The notes under the pieces are model-generated. The model was given only the letters and a program-made list of their open reading frames with translations. It ran no database searches and was not told the DNA's origin. The position numbers and the translations under genes were made by a program. A stretch of 64,000 nucleotides of DNA from Pandoraea terrigena (GTDB lineage: Bacteria > Pseudomonadota > Gammaproteobacteria > Burkholderiales > Burkholderiaceae): assembly GCF_902459705.1 (NCBI RefSeq), contig NZ_CABPRU010000012.1, positions 62,001 to 126,000 on the forward strand. Direction: 5' to 3'. Position 1 is the first letter of the stretch, and each line of letters opens with the position of its first letter. Positions 45,191 through 55,575 of this stretch are shown here, piece by piece.

Positions 45191-45898
45191 ATGCCCGACG
45201 ACACCCTCGACGACACCCTGCTCGCGCCCCAACCGCCCGCGTCCGCTACGCCAGCGATGGCCTCGGATGGTCGCAGCCTGACCGAGCGCGCGTACGACGC
45301 GATCAAGCACGACATCATCACGCTGCGTCTGCGCCCTGGCGAGACGCTCAACGAAGCCCAGTTGATGCAGTCGACGGCACTCGGGCGCACCCCGGTGCAT
45401 CAGGCGATGCACCGCCTCGCGCTCGAAGGGTGGGTGGTCATCCTGCCGCGCAAGGGGGCCATGGTCGCGCCAGTCTCGCTCAACGATGCGCTCGAGATCA
45501 TCGACGTGCGCATGATCAACGAGACGTATTGCGTGGCGTTGGCGGCGCGCGCCGCCACGCCCGACGACCTTGCGGCCATCGAGGCCGTGCTGGCGCGCTC
45601 GCACGCGGCCATCGCCGCGCGCGACGTGGCCGCGATGATGCGTATCGACCGCGACTTCCATCTGGCCATCTCGCGCGCCTCGCGCAACCAGACGCTCGCC
45701 GAGCTGCTGCGCGGCCTGCACGAGCGCTCGTTGCGTTTCTGGTTTCTCGCCCTGTCGACGCCGAGCCATCTGGAAGGCGTCTACGAGGAGCACCTCGAAC
45801 TGTTTGAGGCACTCGCCGCGCACGATGCCGAGCGCGCTCGCCGGGCCATCACCCGGCATATCGAAGAATTCCGCACCCACATCCTGAAAGCGATCTGA
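45191..45898 (+). CDS. GntR-family regulator with FCD domain
   Basis: A 235-aa regulator. The winged helix covers LTERAYDAIKHDIITLRLRP and LMQSTALGRTPVHQAMHRL, followed by an all-helical FCD domain with metal-ligand-type residues (DRDFHLAISRAS, HLELFEALAAHD). The start is uncertain: the ATG at 45191 has no Shine-Dalgarno, ATG 45257 (MASDGRSLTERAYD) would give 213 aa, and the frame stays open further upstream. It sits between DUF2848 and the amidase, two bases from the amidase start, so local regulation of these genes is likely. The effector is unknown. Confidence 0.87.
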   Translation: MPDDTLDDTLLAPQPPASATPAMASDGRSLTERAYDAIKHDIITLRLRPGETLNEAQLMQSTALGRTPVHQAMHRLALEGWVVILPRKGAMVAPVSLNDALEIIDVRMINETYCVALAARAATPDDLAAIEAVLARSHAAIAARDVAAMMRIDRDFHLAISRASRNQTLAELLRGLHERSLRFWFLALSTPSHLEGVYEEHLELFEALAAHDAERARRAITRHIEEFRTHILKAI

Positions 45899-45900
45899 CC

Positions 45901-47286
45901 ATGAGCACCGACGCCATCGATCTGCAACGCCCCCTGTCCGAACTCGCCGCCGCGCTCGACGCCGGGCGCACCACCAGCCGCGCGCTGACCGAGCAGGCGC
46001 TCGCGCGCATCGCCGATCCGGCGGGTCAGGGCACGATCGTGTTCACGCAAGTCGACGCGCAAGCCGCGCGCACCGCCGCCGACGGCCTCGACGCCCTGCG
46101 CCGGGCGGGCGCGCGCCTGTCGCCGCTCATGGGGGTGCCCGTGTCGGTGAAGGATTTGTTCGACGTGGCGGGGCAGGTCACGCGCGCAGGCTCCAAAGCC
46201 CTGTCGGACGCCGCCCCGGCCAAGCAAGATGCCCTTGCCGTGGCACGCCTGCGTCAGGCCGGCGCTGTCATCATCGGCCGTACCAACATGACCGAATTCG
46301 CCTTTTCCGGCCTCGGCCTGAACCCGCATTACGGCACGCCGCGCTCGCCGTGGCAGCGCAAGGCCGGCCACATCGCCGGGGGATCCTCGTCGGGCGCGGC
46401 GGCGTCGGTGGCCGATGGCATGGCGGCGGTCGGACTCGGCACCGATACGGGCGGCTCGATCCGTATTCCGTCGGCCTTCTGCGGCCTGACCGGCTTCAAG
46501 CCGACTGCGGCGCGCACGCCGCGCGACGGCGCCCTGCCGCTGTCGACGTCGCTGGACTCGGTCGGCCCCATCGGCCGCTCGGTCGACTGCTGCGCCTGGG
46601 TCGATGCGATCCTCTCGGGCCATACCGTCGACGAGTCGCGGCCCGCACCGCGCGACGTGCGCGGCATGCGCTTCGGCGTCTTGACGAACTTCGTGCTGGA
46701 CGGCGCCGAACCCGCAGCCATCGCCATCTACGAACGCGCCCTCGCCGCGCTCGCCAAGGCGGGGGCGACGCTACTGGACTTCCAATTCACGCCGTTCGAC
46801 CAATTGCCCGCCATCAACCGCTTCGGCTTTTCGCCAATCGAGGCTTATGCGTGGCACCGCAAGCTACTGGCCGAGCGTGCGCAGGACTACGATCCGCGCG
46901 TGCTGGTGCGCATCCGCAAGGGAGAACCGGCCAGCGCCGCCGACTACATCGACCTGCTGAACGCCCGCGCCACGCTCATCGCTGCGGCAACCCCCGTCTG
47001 GCAAGGTTTCGATGCGGTGCTGTGCCCGACCGTGCCACTCACGCCACCGGCCATCGCGCCGCTCGAGGCGAGCGACGACACCTTCACGGCCACCAACGCC
47101 CTGGCGCTGCGCAACCCCACGGCCATCAACATGATCGACGGCTGCGCGTTCTCGCTACCGTGCCAGGCCCTGGGCGAAGCGCCCATCGGCCTGATGGTCA
47201 GCGGTGCGGCGGGCGACGATGCACGCCTGTTCCCGGTCGGACGTGCCATCGAGCACGCCCTGCGCGCCGCAGGCCTGGGCCGGTGA
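45901..47286 (+). CDS. Amidase signature family enzyme
   Basis: A 461-aa amidase. The Ser-cisSer-Lys triad is visible: Lys in VPVSVKDLFDVAG, and the two serines in AGGSSSGAAASVADGM followed by GLGTDTGGSIRIPSAFCG. These enzymes hydrolyse carboxamides to acid plus ammonia; the substrate is unknown. Its N-terminus and the AtzE-like layout allow biuret- or allophanate-type roles but do not prove them. It starts two bases after the GntR stop, indicating translational coupling. DUF2848 and GntR upstream make an amide-catabolic unit plausible. Confidence 0.9.
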   Translation: MSTDAIDLQRPLSELAAALDAGRTTSRALTEQALARIADPAGQGTIVFTQVDAQAARTAADGLDALRRAGARLSPLMGVPVSVKDLFDVAGQVTRAGSKALSDAAPAKQDALAVARLRQAGAVIIGRTNMTEFAFSGLGLNPHYGTPRSPWQRKAGHIAGGSSSGAAASVADGMAAVGLGTDTGGSIRIPSAFCGLTGFKPTAARTPRDGALPLSTSLDSVGPIGRSVDCCAWVDAILSGHTVDESRPAPRDVRGMRFGVLTNFVLDGAEPAAIAIYERALAALAKAGATLLDFQFTPFDQLPAINRFGFSPIEAYAWHRKLLAERAQDYDPRVLVRIRKGEPASAADYIDLLNARATLIAAATPVWQGFDAVLCPTVPLTPPAIAPLEASDDTFTATNALALRNPTAINMIDGCAFSLPCQALGEAPIGLMVSGAAGDDARLFPVGRAIEHALRAAGLGR

Positions 47287-47426
47287 GGCCGGCCGCGCGG
47301 GCGGCCGCATTGCCCGCGCGGCACCGCAACACGGGGCCGTGACCGTCGGCGCAACGCGCGCAAACGTCTGATTTTCGGGCAAATAGTTCCGTAATTTTTC
47401 GACTCACGTACGCCTCGGGCTGGGGT

Positions 47427-47432
47427 TACAAT
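47427..47432 (+). promoter_or_regulatory. Candidate -10 box for dsbB
   Basis: TACAAT, 75 bp upstream of the dsbB ATG in the 221-bp gap after the amidase. The -35 is weak. Confidence 0.4.
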
Positions 47433-47507
47433 GCCTGCCCAAGTGCCTGCCACCCGGCGTCATGCGGGATTGTGCGGGATTCGTGATGGCCCACCGCCCG
47501 AAGTGAA

Positions 47508-48020
47508 ATGAACGCTCAAATCGACCCGGCCCTGCGCCGCGAACGTCTGCGGTATCTCCTGCTCACCGTCGTCTGCCTCGCCCTGTTGGGCGGCGCGTTG
47601 TACTTCCAGTACGTGCGTCACGAGGACCCGTGCCCGCTCTGCATTCTGACGCGTTACGCGCTCGTGCTGATCGCGATCTTCGGCCTGGCGGGCGCGGTCT
47701 CGCGTGGCTGGGCGGGCATTCAGTTCGCCCGCGTGCTTGCCGCCCTGTCGGCCGTCGGCGGCATGGCCGCATCGGGATATCTGATCTACGTGCAGGCCAA
47801 CCCCCTGGTGAGTTGCGGGTACGACGTGGTCGAGGCATTCGTCGACGCATTGCCGACGTCGCGCCTGCTCCCACAAGTCTTCCAGGTCCAGGGAATGTGC
47901 CAGACGATGTACCCGCCGATCCTCGGTCTCACGCTGCCGATGTGGTCGCTCGCCGCGTTTGTCGTGATTTTCCTGTCGCTGGCGTTGCATCGTCCGCGCC
48001 GCGCGATCTCGCTGCGCTGA
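47508..48020 (+). CDS. dsbB: Disulfide bond formation protein DsbB
   Basis: A 170-aa inner-membrane quinone-dependent oxidase that reoxidises DsbA. Four TM segments alternate with two periplasmic loops: the first carries CPLC (Cys42, Cys45, in EDPCPLCIL) and the second has Cys103 and Cys131, the full set of redox cysteines. Length matches the family (about 165-175). It appears monocistronic, between the amidase and the convergent LysR gene. Confidence 0.95.
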   Translation: MNAQIDPALRRERLRYLLLTVVCLALLGGALYFQYVRHEDPCPLCILTRYALVLIAIFGLAGAVSRGWAGIQFARVLAALSAVGGMAASGYLIYVQANPLVSCGYDVVEAFVDALPTSRLLPQVFQVQGMCQTMYPPILGLTLPMWSLAAFVVIFLSLALHRPRRAISLR

Positions 48021-48119
48021 GCGTCGCGGGTCTCGCCGTCCGTCTGCCTCCGGGCGGCGGCCACACCTCGCCGTCCCCCTTTCCGCCATTCCGCGGTCGT
48101 TCAGCCGTCCGCCCTGCCC

Positions 48120-49085
48120 TCAGGGCCGCGCCGGCACAGGCGCCTGCGTCCCGCCGCCGTTCGCGGCATCGAGTTCCGTCGCCACTTCCGCCACCCGCCG
48201 GCGCAGCCACGTCACCTCCGGTGCGGCGTGCGTACGCTCGTGCCATAGCTGATAGAAGCGCATCGGCGGGAAGGCAAAGGGCGACGGCAACACGCGAATC
48301 GGCAGGTACCTGGCATAGTGCTGCGCGAACTGTCGCCCCGTCGTGAACACCAGGTCGGTTCGCATGAGCACGTAGGGCACGAGTCCGAAGTACGGCATCG
48401 TCATCTGGATATTGCGACGCAGGCCCTGCTCGGCCAGACAGCCGTCGATAAAGCTCTGTCGCTCGGCCACGTATGGCGTCGGCGCCAGATGCGGCAATTC
48501 CAGATAATGCTTAAGCGAAATGCCCTTGTTCGCGAGCGGATGCTGCGCGCCCAGCATGCAAACCACCTCGTCGTCGAACAGCCGGGACATGTGCAGTTGC
48601 GGCGGCGGTTCCAGCCAGTTGCCGATCACCACATCAAGCGAACCGTTCTCCAGCGCCCCCGCATAGTCGAAGGCCGAGTTGATCGGCTGCACGTGCAGCC
48701 GCGCCGACGGAGCGTCGCGACGCAACACTTCGGCGATATTGGGCAGGAAGACGGCGTCCAGGTAATCGGGGGCGCCGAGGCGGAACGCCCGCGTGGTGGT
48801 CTGCGGCGCGAATTCCGTGGCAGGATGGGTGATGCGCTCGATCGCCGCGAGCGCGTCGGTCGCGTAGCCCAGCAGTTCCCGGCCGCGCTCGGTCGCCACC
48901 ATGCCGCTCTTGCCGCGCACCAGGATGGCGTCGCCGGTGATCTCGCGCAGGCGGCGCAGCGAGTTGCTGATGGCCGGCTGCGACTGGCCCAGCTTGAGGG
49001 CGGCGCGCGAGACACTCTGCTCGGTGAGCAGCGTGTGCAGTACCCGCAGCAGGTAGGCGTCGATCTGTTCGCGGGGTCTTTGCAT
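48120..49085 (-). CDS. LysR-family regulator, probable regulator of xdh
   Basis: A 321-aa LysR protein with the winged helix VLHTLLTEQSVSRAALKLGQ and QPAISNSLRRLREITGD, then an effector domain (RAFRLGAPDYLDAVFLPNIA). I start at the ATG at 49085 (MQRPREQIDAYLLRV); the longer frame adds 20 His/Arg/Pro-rich residues. It is divergent from xdhA across 189 bp containing an ATGAC-N8-GTCAT dyad and the shared purine promoter element. Placement at the head of the purine locus makes it the natural regulator, but binding and effector (a purine such as xanthine or urate) are inferred. Confidence 0.9.
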   Translation of the reverse strand: MQRPREQIDAYLLRVLHTLLTEQSVSRAALKLGQSQPAISNSLRRLREITGDAILVRGKSGMVATERGRELLGYATDALAAIERITHPATEFAPQTTTRAFRLGAPDYLDAVFLPNIAEVLRRDAPSARLHVQPINSAFDYAGALENGSLDVVIGNWLEPPPQLHMSRLFDDEVVCMLGAQHPLANKGISLKHYLELPHLAPTPYVAERQSFIDGCLAEQGLRRNIQMTMPYFGLVPYVLMRTDLVFTTGRQFAQHYARYLPIRVLPSPFAFPPMRFYQLWHERTHAAPEVTWLRRRVAEVATELDAANGGGTQAPVPARP

Positions 49086-49127
49086 GGGCGGGCGCGCTCT
49101 GCGAGGCTGGGGGTCGAGCCATAGTTT

Positions 49128-49145
49128 ATGACAATGCCACGTCAT
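49128..49145. promoter_or_regulatory. Dyad near the LysR start, candidate autoregulatory site
   Basis: ATGAC-N8-GTCAT, 43 bp upstream of the LysR ATG, in the LysR-xdhA intergenic region. An interrupted dyad of this kind fits a LysR-type operator. Confidence 0.45.
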
Positions 49146-49179
49146 CGGGGCGACCGAATAGGCATCATCATGGCCGCGA

Positions 49180-49209
49180 AATATTTACCCCCGCCGCCGA
49201 TGCTATCTT
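49180..49209 (+). promoter_or_regulatory. Purine promoter element of xdhA
   Basis: AATATTT (49180-49186), exactly 12 bp, then GATGCTATCTT (49199-49209). The same element with the same 12-bp gap lies before the second AzgA-type permease. If TATCTT is the -10, the AATATTT falls at the -35 with 17-bp spacing, suggesting an activator-dependent promoter. Confidence 0.65.
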
Positions 49210-49274
49210 CAGCCCATTCCCACGCCGGCCATGTCCCGGCGCGCCCGCAATCCCACTGCACTACACTGAGAACC

Positions 49275-50747
49275 ATGGAGACACAAGCCATCCGCTTCTA
49301 TTACCGCGGCAAGGTGCACGAGGTCACTGGCGAAGCCACGACCCGTACCGTGCTTCAGTACACGCGCGAAGCCCTGCACTGCACCGGCACCAAGGAAGGG
49401 TGCGCCGAGGGCGATTGCGGCGCCTGCACCGTCGTGATCGGCGAACTGGCCGACGATGGCAGCGTAGCGCTGCGGGCGGTCAACGCCTGCATCCAGTTCC
49501 TGCCCACGCTCGACGGCCGAGCGCTCTTCACCGTCGAGGACCTGCGCGCGCCCGACGGCGCGCTGCATCCGGTGCAACAGGCGCTCGTGGACTGTCACGC
49601 CTCGCAATGCGGCTTCTGCACGCCGGGCTTCGTGATGTCGCTGTGGGCCATGTACGTGAACCGCCCGGAAGGGACCGGCTGCCCGACCCGCCGCGAGATC
49701 GACGACGTGCTCTCCGGCAATCTGTGCCGCTGCACCGGCTATCGTCCGATCATCGACGCCGCCCAGCAGATGTTCGATCTACCGCACCAGGCATTCGACC
49801 GCGCGGCACTGGCGAAGCAGCTTCAGGCGTTGCGGCGCGACGACACCCTGTCGTACGAACACAATGGCCAGGTCTTCCACGCCCCGCGCACGCTGGCCGA
49901 ACTCGGCCGCCTGCGCGCCGCGCACCCGGACGCTCGCATTCTGGCCGGCAGTACCGACGTTGGCCTGTGGGTCACCAAGCAATTCCGCGAGTTGAAGCAT
50001 CTGCTTTATATCGGACAGGTGGCGGAACTGCGCGAGATTTCCGAGGATCCGAACGGTCTCTACATCGGTGCAGGCGCCCTGCTCAACGATGCGTTCGATG
50101 CGCTCGTCAACCACTACCCGGATCTGGCCGAGCTGCGTCAGCGCTTCGCCTCGTTCCCGATCCGCAACGCCGGAACGCTGGGCGGCAATGTCGCGAACGG
50201 TTCGCCCATCGGCGACTCGATGCCCGCGTTGATCGTGCTCGGCACGCGCATCGTGCTGCATCGCGACGGGATCATGCGCGAGATGCCGCTCGAAGACTTC
50301 TACGTCGCCTATCAGAAGAACGCGCTCGACGCGGGCGAATTCGTGCAGGGCATCCGCGTGCCGCTGCCGAGGGCGGCGCAGCGCTTTCGCACCTACAAGC
50401 TGGCCAAACGGTTCGATCAGGACATCTCGGCGGTGTGCGCCGCCTTCGCGATCGAACTCGACGGCGAGACCGTGCGCTCGGCGCGGGTGGCCTTCGGCGG
50501 CATGGCGGCCACGCCCAAGCGCGGCAGCGCCGTCGAAGCGGCCCTGATCGGCCAGCCCTGGCGCGACGCCACCGTGCGCGCGGCGATGGCGGCCTTGCCG
50601 GCCGACTACCAGCCGCTCTCCGACATGCGTGCGACGAGCGCTTACCGGCTCGCCGGCGCCCAGAATCTGCTGTATCGTTTTTTCCTCGAGACGCGCCTCG
50701 ATGCGCCGCTTGCGGCACACGAAGTCAACGCGTTCGCCAACGTCTAA
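49275..50747 (+). CDS. xdhA: Xanthine dehydrogenase, iron-sulfur/FAD subunit XdhA
   Basis: A 490-aa small subunit of xanthine dehydrogenase, which oxidises hypoxanthine and xanthine to urate. It combines an N-terminal plant-type [2Fe-2S] domain (Cys43, Cys48, Cys51, with Cys72 downstream), a second [2Fe-2S] domain with CGFCTPGF and NLCRCTGYRPI, and a FAD-binding domain (ILAGSTDVGLWVTK, RNAGTLGGNVANGSPIGDSMP). The longer frame from 49128 is not used because the ATG at 49275 (METQAIRFYY) begins the conserved domain. First gene of xdhABC; the next start lies 12 bp downstream. Confidence 0.96.
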   Translation: METQAIRFYYRGKVHEVTGEATTRTVLQYTREALHCTGTKEGCAEGDCGACTVVIGELADDGSVALRAVNACIQFLPTLDGRALFTVEDLRAPDGALHPVQQALVDCHASQCGFCTPGFVMSLWAMYVNRPEGTGCPTRREIDDVLSGNLCRCTGYRPIIDAAQQMFDLPHQAFDRAALAKQLQALRRDDTLSYEHNGQVFHAPRTLAELGRLRAAHPDARILAGSTDVGLWVTKQFRELKHLLYIGQVAELREISEDPNGLYIGAGALLNDAFDALVNHYPDLAELRQRFASFPIRNAGTLGGNVANGSPIGDSMPALIVLGTRIVLHRDGIMREMPLEDFYVAYQKNALDAGEFVQGIRVPLPRAAQRFRTYKLAKRFDQDISAVCAAFAIELDGETVRSARVAFGGMAATPKRGSAVEAALIGQPWRDATVRAAMAALPADYQPLSDMRATSAYRLAGAQNLLYRFFLETRLDAPLAAHEVNAFANV

Positions 50748-50759
50748 CCGGAGTTGCCC

Positions 50760-53108
50760 ATGAACACGCAAGTCGAAGGCTTCATGACGCAGACCGGTGC
50801 CGCGGCAGGCGCCAGCGCACAGGTGGGCCGCTCGCGGCCCCACGAGTCGGCCGCACTCCACGTGGCCGGCGAGGCCACCTACACTGACGACATTCCCGAA
50901 CTGCAAGGCACGCTGCACTGCGCGCTCGGGGCATCGCCCAGGGCGCACGCGCGCGTCCTCTCGCTCGATCTCGACGCCGTGCGTCGTGCGCCAGGCGTGG
51001 TCGCGGTGCTCACCGCCGCCGACATCCCCGGCGTGAACGATTGCGGTCCGGTCATTCACGACGACCCGATTCTCGCGGATGGTCTCGTCCAGTACATCGG
51101 TCAGCCGATGTTCGCCGTGGTGGCCGAGTCGCATGACGCGGCCCGCCGCGCCGCGCGTCTGGCCAAGGGCGAATACGAAGACCTGCCCGCCATCCTCACA
51201 CCGCAAGCCGCCAAGGCCGCGGGGGCCAGCGTGCTGCCGCCCTACCAACTGCGCCGGGGCGATGCCGACGCCGCACTGCAAGCCGCGCCGCACCGCCTGA
51301 GCGGCACGTTCGAATGCAACGGGCAGGAGCAGTTCTATCTCGAAGGACAGATTTCGTACGCGATTCCGAAGGAAAACGACGGCATTCACGTCTATTGTTC
51401 GACGCAGCACCCGACCGAGATGCAAGCCCTCGTCTCGCACGCGCTGGGCTGGCACAGCCACCAGGTGCAGGTCGAATGCCGACGCATGGGCGGCGGCTTC
51501 GGCGGCAAGGAATCACAATCGGGGCTGTTTGCCTGTGTCGCCGCGTTGTGCGCCACGCGTCTGAAACGCCCCGTCAAGCTGCGTCTGGATCGTGACGATG
51601 ATTTCATGATGACCGGCAAGCGCCACGGCTTTTATTTCGACTACGACGTCGGCTTCGACGACGACGGCCGCATCACGGGCGCGAAGGTCGACATGACGCT
51701 GCGCGCCGGCTTCTCGGCCGACCTGTCCGGACCAGTGGCCACGCGCGCCATCTGCCACTTCGACAACGCGTACTTCGTGCCCGACGCCGACCTTCGCGCG
51801 CTGTGCGGCAAGACGAACACGCAATCGAACACGGCGTTTCGCGGCTTTGGCGGCCCGCAAGGCGCGCTCATCATGGAAGTCGTGCAGGACGCCATCGCAC
51901 GGCGCCTGGGCAAAGACGCGCTCGACGTGCGCCGCGTGAACTTCTACGGCAAGACCGAGCGCAACGTCACGCCATACGGGCAGGTCGTCAAGGACAACGT
52001 CATTCACGAACTCGTCGCGCAACTCGAACGAACGAGCGAATATCGTGCGCGACGCGATGCCGTGCTCGAGTTCAACCGCACGAGTCCGGTGCTGCGCAAG
52101 GGACTCGCGCTCACGCCGCTCAAATTCGGCATTTCGTTCAACGTGCAGGCGTTCAATCAGGCAGGCGCGCTGGTGCACATCTATCGTGACGGCTCGATGC
52201 TGGTCAATCACGGCGGCACCGAGATGGGCCAGGGCCTGAACACGAAGGTCGCGCAGGTGGTGGCGCACGAACTGGGCGTCGATCTCTCGCACGTGCGAGT
52301 GACGGCGACCGACACCAGCAAGGTGGCGAACACGTCGGCCACGGCTGCCTCGACGGGCGCCGACCTGAACGGCAAGGCCGCGCAGAACGCCGCGTGGCAG
52401 ATTCGCCAGCGCCTGGCTGCGTTTGCCGCGCAGAAGTACGGCGGCTCGCCCGACGACGTGCAGTTTGCCAACGATGTGGTGAGCGCGAACGGCCACGACA
52501 TCCCGTTCCCCGATCTGGTGGAAGCAGCCTACTGGGCGCGCGTGCAACTGTGGTCTGACGGCTTCTATGCCACGCCGGGCCTGTCGTGGGACGCCGCAAC
52601 CATGAACGGCAACCCATTCTTCTACTTCGCCTACGGCGCGGCCGTCTCCGAAGTGGTGCTCGACACCCTCACGGGCGAGTGGCGCCTGCTGCGCGCCGAC
52701 GTGCTTCACGACGCCGGCAAGTCGATCAACCCGGCGCTCGACATCGGGCAGGTCGAAGGGGCGTTCATTCAGGGCATGGGCTGGCTGACGACCGAAGAAT
52801 TGTGGTGGAACCCGGCGGGCAAGCTCATGACGCATGCGCCGTCCACGTACAAGATCCCCGGCATCAGCGATTGCCCGACGGACTTCCGCGTGGCGCTGTT
52901 CGAGAACACGAACGTCTCGGATGCCATCCACCGCTCCAAGGCCGTCGGCGAGCCGCCGCTGCTGCTGCCGTTCTCGGTGTTCAACGCCTTGCGCGACGCC
53001 GTGGCGAGCGTGAACGACTATCGCGACGAGCCGGTGCTCAATGCCCCGGCAACGTCCGAAGCGCTGCTCATGGCGATCACCGAGCTGCGCGCGCGGAGTG
53101 CCGCCTGA
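50760..53108 (+). CDS. xdhB: Xanthine dehydrogenase, molybdopterin subunit XdhB
   Basis: A 782-aa molybdenum-cofactor subunit. Family motifs include EATYTDDIPELQG at the N-terminus, NGQEQFYLEGQ, the molybdopterin-binding RRMGGGFGGKES, TNTAFRGFGGPQGALI with the substrate-positioning Arg, HGGTEMGQGLNTK, and KAVGEPPLLLPF with the catalytic Glu near the C-terminus. All active-site elements appear present. CGGAG precedes the ATG at 50760. Its TGA overlaps the xdhC ATG by one base (TGATG), so the two are translationally coupled. Confidence 0.96.
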   Translation: MNTQVEGFMTQTGAAAGASAQVGRSRPHESAALHVAGEATYTDDIPELQGTLHCALGASPRAHARVLSLDLDAVRRAPGVVAVLTAADIPGVNDCGPVIHDDPILADGLVQYIGQPMFAVVAESHDAARRAARLAKGEYEDLPAILTPQAAKAAGASVLPPYQLRRGDADAALQAAPHRLSGTFECNGQEQFYLEGQISYAIPKENDGIHVYCSTQHPTEMQALVSHALGWHSHQVQVECRRMGGGFGGKESQSGLFACVAALCATRLKRPVKLRLDRDDDFMMTGKRHGFYFDYDVGFDDDGRITGAKVDMTLRAGFSADLSGPVATRAICHFDNAYFVPDADLRALCGKTNTQSNTAFRGFGGPQGALIMEVVQDAIARRLGKDALDVRRVNFYGKTERNVTPYGQVVKDNVIHELVAQLERTSEYRARRDAVLEFNRTSPVLRKGLALTPLKFGISFNVQAFNQAGALVHIYRDGSMLVNHGGTEMGQGLNTKVAQVVAHELGVDLSHVRVTATDTSKVANTSATAASTGADLNGKAAQNAAWQIRQRLAAFAAQKYGGSPDDVQFANDVVSANGHDIPFPDLVEAAYWARVQLWSDGFYATPGLSWDAATMNGNPFFYFAYGAAVSEVVLDTLTGEWRLLRADVLHDAGKSINPALDIGQVEGAFIQGMGWLTTEELWWNPAGKLMTHAPSTYKIPGISDCPTDFRVALFENTNVSDAIHRSKAVGEPPLLLPFSVFNALRDAVASVNDYRDEPVLNAPATSEALLMAITELRARSAA

Positions 53109-54187
53109 TGCATCGCTGGGTCGACGCCGCCCACAAGCTGCTGGTCCGCGGCGAGGCCGCGGTACTGGTGACGATCGCGCGCGTGGAAGGCTCCGCGCCG
53201 CGCGAGGCGGGCACGCATCTGCTCGTGACACGCGAGCACGTCTGGGAAACCATCGGCGGCGGCCATCTCGAATGGCGGGCGATGGACGTCGCGCGCCAGT
53301 TGCTGCGCCAGTATGGACATCAAGGCGCGCGGCACGTCGAGCGTTTCGCGCTCGGCCCGAGTCTCGGGCAATGCTGCGGCGGCGCCGTCACCCTCGCCTT
53401 CGAGGTGCTCACGCTCGCCGACCTGGCGTGGGTGAGCGCCCTGCACAAGCGGCTCGCAGCCGGCGAGGCGAGCCTGCGCAGCGTGGCGTTCGGGGCACCC
53501 GGGGCCGATGCGGCGGCCAGCCAGCAGCAAGGCGGCCCTGTCCTGCTGACGGCGCTCGATCCGAACGAGCCGCTCGCGCATCCGCATACGCTCACCTGCG
53601 ACGCCGACGACGCCGCCTGCTCGTTCTGGCAAGGCAGCGACGGCTGGCTCTGGTTGAGCGAGCGGCTCGCGCCAAGCGATTTTCATATCGTGCTGTTCGG
53701 CGCAGGCCACGTCGGACAAGCCATCGTGCAGGTGCTGGCCACGCTGCCGTGCCGCGTTACCTGGGCCGACGAGCGGACCGAAACCTTCCCGGAGACGGTG
53801 CCGCCGAACACGGCCGTCGAGTCGACCGACACCCCGGAAGCCGTGGTTACCGACGCGCCGCCGGGCACGTATTTTCTTGTCATGACGCACAACCATGCGC
53901 TGGATCAGCGCCTGTGCGAGGCCATTTTCAAGCGCGATGACTACGCCTACTTCGGCCTGATCGGTTCGATGACCAAACGCCGTCAGTTCGAGCATCGCCT
54001 GCGCGATCGCGGCGTGCCGCCGGAGCGCTTCGCGCAGATGATCTGCCCCATCGGCGTGGCCGGCATCACCGGCAAGGCGCCGGCGACGATCGCGATTGCC
54101 GTCGCCGCGCAGCTCTTGCGCGTGCGCGAGCAACAGATGCGTCAAAGCGGCCCCGCGGCGTCGCAGGCCACCGGCGCCCCCGCTTGA
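53108..54187 (+). CDS. xdhC: Xanthine dehydrogenase accessory protein XdhC
   Basis: A 359-aa chaperone that binds molybdenum cofactor, promotes its sulfuration and inserts it into XdhB. The N-terminal XdhC/CoxF domain has VTIARVEGSAPREAGTHLLV and LGPSLGQCCGGAV, with the paired cysteines thought to matter for cofactor binding. The C-terminal Rossmann domain carries VLFGAGHVGQAIVQVLATL and the conserved end GVAGITGKAPATIAIAVAAQLL. Its start overlaps the xdhB stop. This completes xdhABC. Confidence 0.95.
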   Translation: MHRWVDAAHKLLVRGEAAVLVTIARVEGSAPREAGTHLLVTREHVWETIGGGHLEWRAMDVARQLLRQYGHQGARHVERFALGPSLGQCCGGAVTLAFEVLTLADLAWVSALHKRLAAGEASLRSVAFGAPGADAAASQQQGGPVLLTALDPNEPLAHPHTLTCDADDAACSFWQGSDGWLWLSERLAPSDFHIVLFGAGHVGQAIVQVLATLPCRVTWADERTETFPETVPPNTAVESTDTPEAVVTDAPPGTYFLVMTHNHALDQRLCEAIFKRDDYAYFGLIGSMTKRRQFEHRLRDRGVPPERFAQMICPIGVAGITGKAPATIAIAVAAQLLRVREQQMRQSGPAASQATGAPA

Positions 54188-54237
54188 CGCTCGCCTGTCA
54201 TCCGGGACGCCGGGCGCACCGCCGTCGCGGGCGACGG

Positions 54238-55314
<1,077 letters not shown>

Positions 55315-55344
55315 GCGCCCGCGGGACCCCGTCGACACGCACGA

Positions 55345-55379
55345 CGCCCGAAGGCCAGTTCAGCCCTTCGGGCGTTTTT
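55345..55379 (+). terminator. Rho-independent terminator after the deaminase
   Basis: CGCCCGAAGG, a 10-nt loop, CCTTCGGGCG, then TTTTT: a perfect 10-bp stem. Confidence 0.92.
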
Positions 55380-55457
55380 CATTCCCGCACGTCGCGCACC
55401 GCGCCCCCGACGCATCGCCACATCACCTCGCGATGATGTGGAACATGCCGCATGGGG

Positions 55458-55487
55458 AATATTTTCGTCGAGGCCCGATGCTATTTT
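55458..55487 (+). promoter_or_regulatory. Purine promoter element of AzgA-guaD operon
   Basis: AATATTT (55458-55464), 12 bp, then GATGCTATTTT (55477-55487): the same two boxes and the same spacing as before xdhA. CATG and CCGC also recur just upstream of both copies. TATTTT is a reasonable -10. Confidence 0.65.
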
Positions 55488-55575
55488 TCGAGCGTGCCCA
55501 GATAGGCGTCACGTGGTGCCCCCACACCCGCGGCGTTGCGCGCACGACACCTTAGAACATCGGAGACAACACCCC

